Assembly: GCA_000434915.1 (NCBI GenBank)
Contig: FR882087.1
Coordinates: 152,177-216,176 of the forward strand
DNA: 64,000 bases
DNA from: Ruminococcus sp. CAG:563
GTDB taxonomy: Bacteria > Bacillota > Clostridia > Oscillospirales > Acutalibacteraceae
Reading direction: 5' to 3'
Shown here: piece by piece, positions 59,878 through 64,000 of the stretch
How the letters are laid out: each line of letters begins with the position of its first letter
Position numbering within the stretch: the stretch's first letter is position 1
Notes under the pieces: model-generated
The model's database searches: none
Seen by the model: the letters and a program-made list of their open reading frames with translations, nothing else
Told to the model about the DNA's origin: nothing
Program-made: the position numbers and the translations under genes

Positions 59878-59915
59878 AAGAAAAGCGAAGATTCCCTGGA
59901 AGGAAAATCTCCGCC
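59878..59915 (-). terminator. Terminator of the amino-acid ABC transporter operon
   Basis: Reverse strand GCGGAGATTTTCC pairs with GGGAATCTTCGC (mismatched at two positions), then TTTTCTTTTTT. Confidence 0.75.
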
Positions 59916-59925
59916 TTAAATTCAA

Positions 59926-60672
59926 TTAAAGAACCTTATTGAAGAAATCGACAGCTCTCGGCTCTTTCGGGTTGAGGATAACCTCCTGCGGCGTACCCTC
60001 CTCGATAATATAACCGTCATCAATGAAAAGTACACGGTCGGCAACCTCACGGGCAAAGCCTATCTCGTGAGTAACAATAGCCATTGTCATTCCCTCGGCT
60101 GCAAGGTCTTTCATAACCTGGAGAACCTCGCCTACCATTTCGGGGTCGAGTGCCGATGTCGGCTCGTCAAAGAGCATGATATCGGGATTCATGCAGAGGG
60201 AACGTGCGATTGCAACTCTCTGCTTCTGTCCGCCTGAGAGCTGATGCGGATAAGCGTCAGCCTTGTCCGCAAGTCCGACCTTTTTAAGCATTGCCATTGC
60301 TTCCTCTTTTGCTTTTTCCTTTGAAGCCTTTTTCAGCTGAACGGGAGCAAGCATAAGGTTTTGAATAACATTGAGATTGTTAAAAAGGTTAAAATGCTGG
60401 AACACCATTCCGATGTTCTCACGAATCTTATTGAGGTCGGCTTTTTTATCCGTAATCGCCTGACCGTCAACAATAATCTCGCCGCCTGTCGGCTCTTCAA
60501 GACGGTTTATGCAGCGAAGAAAAGTTGACTTGCCGCTGCCGGACGGTCCGAGGATAACGACAACCTCACCCTCGTATATATCGGTCGAGATATCCTTGAT
60601 GACTTCCAAATGACCAAAGTTCTTTTTGAGGTGAGAAACGTGAATTTTAACGTTGTTTTTATTTACGGCCAC
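59926..60672 (-). CDS. glnQ: Polar amino-acid ABC transporter ATP-binding protein
   Basis: 248 residues. Walker A GPSGSGKST (about 40-48), the Q-loop in NIGMVFQHFNLF, signature LSGGQKQRVAIARSL, Walker B IMLFDEPTSALD and switch His in IVTHEIGFA. The FNLFNNL stretch is typical of the polar amino-acid (GlnQ/HisP) subfamily. The GTG start overlaps the permease stop by 14 bases and follows AGGAGG. Substrate specificity (glutamine, cystine, arginine or other) cannot be set. Confidence 0.94.
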   Translation of the reverse strand: MAVNKNNVKIHVSHLKKNFGHLEVIKDISTDIYEGEVVVILGPSGSGKSTFLRCINRLEEPTGGEIIVDGQAITDKKADLNKIRENIGMVFQHFNLFNNLNVIQNLMLAPVQLKKASKEKAKEEAMAMLKKVGLADKADAYPHQLSGGQKQRVAIARSLCMNPDIMLFDEPTSALDPEMVGEVLQVMKDLAAEGMTMAIVTHEIGFAREVADRVLFIDDGYIIEEGTPQEVILNPKEPRAVDFFNKVL

Positions 60673-61330
60673 GGTTCATCCTCCTCTCAAGAGCCTTTGC
60701 AATCTTGGAAAGTATTGTGATAACGATAAGGTACATCAGACCAACAAGGAACCATACCTGGAACGACTTAAAGTTGATCGCAATAACATTCTGGGCAGCA
60801 TTTACAAGCTCGGGGAAACCGATAACGGAAAGAATCGAAGTATCCTTGAGCGTGATGATAAACTGGTTGATGATGCTCGGTATCATTGTGCGGATAGCCT
60901 GCGGAAGAACGACCTTATGCATTGCTTTCCAATATGGAATTCCGAGGCTTCTTGCCGCCTCCATCTGTCCGACATCAACGGACTGAATTCCTGCACGGAT
61001 GATCTCCGACATATATGCGCCGCAGTTGAGCGAAAGACAGATTATACCTGCCTGCAATGCGGTAAATGTAAAGGTACTGTGTAAAAAGTTTTTCAAAGCG
61101 TAAGGTATACCGAAGAAAACGAAGAATGCAAGAACTATCATCGGAACGCCACGGATAATATCGACAAATATCTGTGCGATGACGTTGCATACCTTACTTT
61201 TAAGCACGCTGAGCATACCGAAGATGAGACCGATGATGCTTGCAAAAATCAGGCTGTAGAAAGCCATGATAAGCGTCTGTCCCATTGCCTCAAGCAGCAG
61301 CTTGCCGTAAACCGAAATTATATCTGCCAT
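60659..61330 (-). CDS. Polar amino-acid ABC transporter permease
   Basis: 223 residues with five predicted membrane helices. The HisM/GlnP-type EAA loop is EAARSLGIPYWKAMHKVVLPQA (about 143-164; the family's EAAxxxG contact site for the ATPase, here with MEAARSLG). The helices before and after match family spacing. A single permease gene means a homodimeric channel. It starts 66 bases after the binding-protein gene, with a GNRA-capped hairpin between them. Confidence 0.94.
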   Translation of the reverse strand: MADIISVYGKLLLEAMGQTLIMAFYSLIFASIIGLIFGMLSVLKSKVCNVIAQIFVDIIRGVPMIVLAFFVFFGIPYALKNFLHSTFTFTALQAGIICLSLNCGAYMSEIIRAGIQSVDVGQMEAARSLGIPYWKAMHKVVLPQAIRTMIPSIINQFIITLKDTSILSVIGFPELVNAAQNVIAINFKSFQVWFLVGLMYLIVITILSKIAKALERRMNRGRK

Positions 61331-61357
61331 TTAGCGGACTCCTTCTGACAAACAGCA

Positions 61358-61377
61358 GGGCATCTTTGCAGACGCCC
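61358..61377 (-). promoter_or_regulatory. Intercistronic hairpin with GCAA tetraloop
   Basis: Reverse strand GGGCGUCU-GCAA-AGAUGCCC: eight base pairs (one G:U) with a GNRA loop and no T-run. It lies between the binding-protein and permease genes. It is well placed to protect the upstream mRNA end, so more binding protein than permease is made. Confidence 0.6.
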
Positions 61378-61396
61378 CACCGCTCATTTTTTAAAA

Positions 61397-62164
61397 TTAG
61401 CCAACGTACTTGTTGATGATTTCGTCGTACTTGCCGTTTGCCTTAATGTTCTTAAGACCTGCGTTGAACATATCAAGGAATTCCTGATTAGCGGAATTGA
61501 AGATTGCAAGACCGTAATCATTACCCTCACTGGCTGTGTTCTCAAGAACCTTGAGTGCAAGATTGCCGTTCTTGATGGAGTCGACCATGATCGGTGTATC
61601 CTCGAAGCAAGCAACTGCCTGACCGCCGATAACTGCCTGATACATTGTCGGAGAATCCTTGAATGAAGCGATTGTGAAGCCGTACTTATCCTTGAGGCTT
61701 TTTGCATAGTCGGCACCCATTGTACCTGTCTTAACCGCAACCTGCTTGCCCTTGAGATCCTCGAAGCCCTTGATTGTGGAATCAGCGGCAACGGTCATTG
61801 TCTGTGTGCAGTGATAATATCCGTCTGAGAAAATCCAGCCCTCGCTCTTACGCTTCTCTGTGATAGAAGCACCTGCGATCATGGCGTCCGCCTGACCTGA
61901 CTGACATGCTGCGATAGATGCATCCCAACCAACACTGTTAAGCTCGTACTTGAAGCCCTGATCCTCAGCGATAGCGGCAAGAATCTCAACGTCAATACCG
62001 ACAAGCTTGCCGGTAGCATCCGTGTACTCAAACGGTCTGAAAACCGTGTCGGTAGAAATCTTCCATACTTTTTCATCTGTCTTGTCGTCTCCCTTGGAGC
62101 CGCAGCCTGCGAAGAGGCAGAACATTGTAGCTACGCAAAGAAGAATTGCGATAAATTTTTTCAT
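61397..62164 (-). CDS. Amino-acid ABC transporter substrate-binding lipoprotein
   Basis: 255 residues. Lipoprotein signal ending LFAGC with the lipidated Cys21. SBP family 3 fold (about 40-255): FRPFEYTDATGKLVGIDVEI, then GWDASIAACQSGQADAMIAG (ligand carboxylate-binding segment) and GTMGADYAK. It delivers a polar amino acid to the permease. The start at 62164 follows AAAGGA. First gene of the transporter operon, with its own promoter at 62212-62240. Confidence 0.95.
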   Translation of the reverse strand: MKKFIAILLCVATMFCLFAGCGSKGDDKTDEKVWKISTDTVFRPFEYTDATGKLVGIDVEILAAIAEDQGFKYELNSVGWDASIAACQSGQADAMIAGASITEKRKSEGWIFSDGYYHCTQTMTVAADSTIKGFEDLKGKQVAVKTGTMGADYAKSLKDKYGFTIASFKDSPTMYQAVIGGQAVACFEDTPIMVDSIKNGNLALKVLENTASEGNDYGLAIFNSANQEFLDMFNAGLKNIKANGKYDEIINKYVG

Positions 62165-62211
62165 GAACTCAAATCCTTTCAATTATTAATTTGCTAAAAT
62201 AATACAGAGAT

Positions 62212-62240
62212 AGTTTAATCTATATTTGTTAATTAGTCAA
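62212..62240 (-). promoter_or_regulatory. Promoter of the amino-acid ABC operon
   Basis: Reverse strand TTGACT (62235-62240), 17 bases, TAAACT (62212-62217). Confidence 0.7.
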
Positions 62241-62336
62241 GGCTAACCGAGCTATAAATCGTCATTTTTTTAACATTTTATGTTTTAACGGTGCAAAAAA
62301 GACTTTTTTGGCAATCAAGACAAAACAAAAATAAAA

Positions 62337-62531
62337 TTATTTTTTGAACAGCTCATCGTACGTCATGTTCAGAATATCGCAAAGCTTATCTATGTTCCCT
62401 GCATGCGGCAAGGAAGTTCCCTTTTCATAATGTGCTATTGCCGAGCGGTCAATTCCAAGTTCGTCTGCAATTTCCTGCTGAGTAAGCTTGAGTGTTTTAC
62501 GAGCCGCTTTAAGGTTTTGAGCAAATCCCAT
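62337..62531 (-). CDS. Small XRE-family DNA-binding protein
   Basis: 64 residues, essentially just an HTH_3 domain: LKLTQQEIADELGIDRSAIAHYEKG (about 14-38). It is likely a DNA-binding regulator acting as a dimer. Its ribosome site, AGGAGGA, is contained in the last codons of the preceding 33-aa ORF, whose stop is one base before this ATG, so the two should be translationally coupled. Confidence 0.88.
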   Translation of the reverse strand: MGFAQNLKAARKTLKLTQQEIADELGIDRSAIAHYEKGTSLPHAGNIDKLCDILNMTYDELFKK

Positions 62532-62532
62532 T

Positions 62533-62634
62533 TTATTTTCCTCCTAAAAACAAAAAATGCGCAGCCGAAGCCACGCATGAAAAATACATTGCTCCGATTG
62601 CTGCGAAACAAACCAAGATAAACTCCCACACCAT
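62533..62634 (-). CDS. 33-residue hydrophobic small ORF upstream of the XRE gene
   Basis: ATG at 62634 (a GTG follows immediately), stop TAA at 62533. One membrane-spanning stretch (about 4-30) begins with WEFILVCFAAIGAM, then CVASAAHF, and ends FLGGK. The GGAGGA that encodes Gly-Gly is also the ribosome site of the next gene. Its own ribosome site is poor. A related 24-codon ORF lies at 62817-62891. It may be a leader peptide or small membrane protein; alternatively the similarity only reflects a duplicated hairpin. Confidence 0.5.
   Translation of the reverse strand: MVWEFILVCFAAIGAMYFSCVASAAHFLFLGGK
62552..62578 (-). terminator. UUCG-capped terminator-like hairpin before the XRE gene
   Basis: Reverse strand ATGCGTGGC-TTCG-GCTGCGCAT: nine pairs (two G:U) and a stable UUCG loop, then TTTTTTGTTTTT. 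It lies 20 bases before the XRE ribosome site, inside the 33-aa ORF. Confidence 0.6.
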
Positions 62635-62754
62635 AAAAAGTATGCGTTTATAGAGCATGCATTTTTACCGAAGTAAAAAAACATACTTAATATATGGCAT
62701 GGGAAGCCGGTTATTCATTTTTCAAAAAATTTAATTGGTTAGTTTCGCATGAAT

Positions 62755-62760
62755 ATTATA
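62755..62760 (-). promoter_or_regulatory. Extended -10 promoter of the small ORF/XRE unit
   Basis: Reverse strand TGATATAAT: TATAAT at 62755-62760 with an upstream TG; the -35 is weak (TGGATT). It predicts a leader of about 215 nt to the XRE ATG. Confidence 0.5.
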
Positions 62761-62816
62761 TCATTAAAAAAAGAAAAAATCCACTGTTTTGAGAAAATTT
62801 TTCACATTTTTTGATA

Positions 62817-62891
62817 TCATTTACCTCCGCTCCCTAATGATACAGTACACATAAAGAAGTGCGCAGCCGAGGCTACGCACCGAAAATACAA
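62817..62891 (-). pseudogene. Diverged copy of the small hydrophobic ORF
   Basis: From a TTG at 62891 to TGA at 62817, 24 codons: LYFRCVASAAHF, then a Ser/Gly stretch ending GSGGK. YF-x-CVASAAHF and the terminal GGK (with its GGAGG) match the 62533-62634 ORF. The upstream membrane segment is interrupted by a stop. It is followed by an 18-codon ORF (ATG at 62820) that does not resemble XRE. Probably a remnant; the 398-base gap 62532-62929 contains little else. Confidence 0.4.
62859..62880 (-). terminator. lysA 3' hairpin
   Basis: GTGCGTAGCC/GGCTGCGCAC (62871-62880 with 62859-62868, with a T:G pair) and a two-base loop, then TTCTTTATG. The T-tail is weak. It is a near-copy of the hairpin at 62557-62578. 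Confidence 0.55.
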
Positions 62892-62929
62892 TATTCAACT
62901 GTCGCCAAACATAAAATCAAACTTAAATT

Positions 62930-64000
62930 TTATACCTGACAAGCCGTCATGTCCTCAAAGCTTTCACGCTTAACGGCCACATACTCGCTGTCCTTTGTGA
63001 GCATTATAACGGGCGGCTTTGTGATGGCATTGTAATTGGACGACATCGCATAGTTATATGCACCGGTCGTCAGAACCGCCAAAACATCATCCCTTTGCGG
63101 CTCGGGAATCTTGACGCCCTCCTGAATGAGGTCGCCGCTCTCGCAGCAGCGTCCCGCAATCGTGCACTCATAATCCGCTTTTTCATTCATACGGTTTGCA
63201 ACGCAGACGGTGTATTCCGACTGATACAGAGCATATCTCGGGTTATCCGGCATACCGCCGTCAATCGAAACATAGTTCTTGAAGCCGGGGATCTCTTTCT
63301 TTGCGCCGACGGTGTAAAGCGTCATGCCTGCATCGGCAACAATGCTTCTGCCCGGTTCCATAAGAATCTGCGGCATATTAACGTCCTTTGCGGCACATTC
63401 TGCCTTAAAGATTTCCGAAAGGCTCTTGATATTGGCAGCATAGTCAATCTCCGGGTCACTCTCAACATAGCGGACACCCATTCCGCCGCCGATGTTAAGC
63501 GTCTGAGCTTCATAACCCTGCTCGTTTTTGACCTTTGCGATAAAGTCAATCATTATCTTTGCGGCGTCGCTGAAAGGCTTGTACTCAAAAATCTGAGAAC
63601 CGATATGGCAATGATAGCCTCTCAGCTCAATATTTTCGAGCGAAAGTGCAAGCTTAACAAGCTCGTCCGCCTGGCCTGTTTCAATCGCCGTACCGAACTT
63701 GGAATCGACCTTGCCCGTTGAAATTTTTGCATGGGTATGAGGGTCAATGCCCGGAGTGAGACGAAGCAAAATTTTCTGCTTGATTCCCCTCTTTTTAGCG
63801 TGACGGTCAATCGCATAAAGCTCGTCGCAGTTATCGCAGACGAAATATCCGATTGAATGATCCATCGCATAGGCTATATCGTTGCCTGTTTTGTTATTGC
63901 CATGGAAATAAGCATTTTCGAGAGGGAAGCCAGCAGATGCCGCCGTGTAAAGCTCACCGGGCGAAACAACATCAATGCCCATGCCCTCCTCTTTCATTAT
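62930..64000 (-). CDS. lysA: Diaminopimelate decarboxylase (partial, N-terminus outside window)
   Basis: Last step of lysine synthesis (meso-DAP to lysine, PLP-dependent, alanine-racemase-type TIM barrel). About 355 residues are visible of a usual 420; the PLP-Lys segment lies beyond the window edge. Visible signatures: GIDVVSPGELYTA, HGNNKT, HCHIGSQI (about 127-134 in the visible part), NIGGGMG, EPGRSIVADAG and the C-terminal CESGDLI with the active-site Cys of the dimer partner. The true start is not in the window. Confidence 0.95.
   Translation of the reverse strand: MMKEEGMGIDVVSPGELYTAASAGFPLENAYFHGNNKTGNDIAYAMDHSIGYFVCDNCDELYAIDRHAKKRGIKQKILLRLTPGIDPHTHAKISTGKVDSKFGTAIETGQADELVKLALSLENIELRGYHCHIGSQIFEYKPFSDAAKIMIDFIAKVKNEQGYEAQTLNIGGGMGVRYVESDPEIDYAANIKSLSEIFKAECAAKDVNMPQILMEPGRSIVADAGMTLYTVGAKKEIPGFKNYVSIDGGMPDNPRYALYQSEYTVCVANRMNEKADYECTIAGRCCESGDLIQEGVKIPEPQRDDVLAVLTTGAYNYAMSSNYNAITKPPVIMLTKDSEYVAVKRESFEDMTACQV

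Overview
The window looks like chromosome of a gut-type anaerobic Firmicute of the Oscillospiraceae/Ruminococcus kind. This is inferred from gene content, not from a marker gene. The pointers are a GTP-type PEP carboxykinase, a split Na+-pumping oxaloacetate decarboxylase, type III glutamine synthetase, secreted dockerin proteins, Gram-positive T-box leaders, a short-form HisG with HisZ, and a stand-alone Spo0A-type DNA-binding protein. Promoters are mostly of the TTGACA-N17-TATAAT type, and intrinsic terminators lie between most units. trpS (left edge) and lysA (right edge) are cut by the window.

Layout. 1-3.5 kb: trpS, a HAD phosphatase and pckA. 3.6-13.4 kb: three secreted modular proteins (12 FIVAR-like repeats; cohesin-like plus dockerin; a large dockerin protein) behind a long structured 5' leader. 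13.5-20.1 kb: guaB, the four-gene Na+ decarboxylase operon, glyS. 20.4-25.3 kb: a divergent sugar-acting cluster (cupin and FGGY kinase one way, class-III aminotransferase and a double class-II aldolase the other). 25.4-26.3 kb: an XRE regulator and a SLOG-like protein sharing three operator palindromes. 26.3-34.6 kb: a complete his operon with an embedded Nudix gene, led by a TrpR-like (YerC/HisR) regulator with matching palindromic operators on its own promoter. 34.7-39.2 kb: asnB behind an Asn T-box, then glnN (GS III) behind a leader of about 430 nt that holds a repeated structured RNA and a terminator. 39.2-43.8 kb: a lipoprotein, a BspA-like leucine-rich repeat protein with a leader terminator, and a polytopic membrane protein.

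44-47.5 kb: rpsU, then an operon of two TIM-barrel sugar epimerase-like proteins and a Gfo/Idh/MocA oxidoreductase. 47.5-51.5 kb: an orphan Spo0A-type DNA-binding protein, a secreted lipase-like hydrolase, a 56-aa small protein, a pyridoxamine kinase and TrmL. 51.5-55 kb: dUTPase, a GH36 alpha-galactosidase, ychF. 55-58.8 kb: pheST behind a Phe T-box. 58.8-62.2 kb: an AraC/GyrI-like regulator and a polar amino-acid ABC importer. 62.3-64 kb: an XRE gene preceded by a 33-aa hydrophobic ORF, a related ORF remnant, and lysA.

Physiologically the window joins PEP/oxaloacetate carbon flow (PEPCK, oxaloacetate decarboxylase) with nitrogen assimilation (GS III, AsnB, histidine, amino-acid uptake), and several of the nitrogen genes are controlled by RNA leaders. 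The strongest candidate for something undescribed is the tandem RNA element in the glnN leader (38.85-39.15 kb). Two copies there keep the same loops and bulge while their helices change by compensating substitutions. Other candidates are the sugar cluster at 20.4-25.3 kb, the XRE/SLOG module, and the duplicated small ORF before the XRE gene at 62.5 kb.
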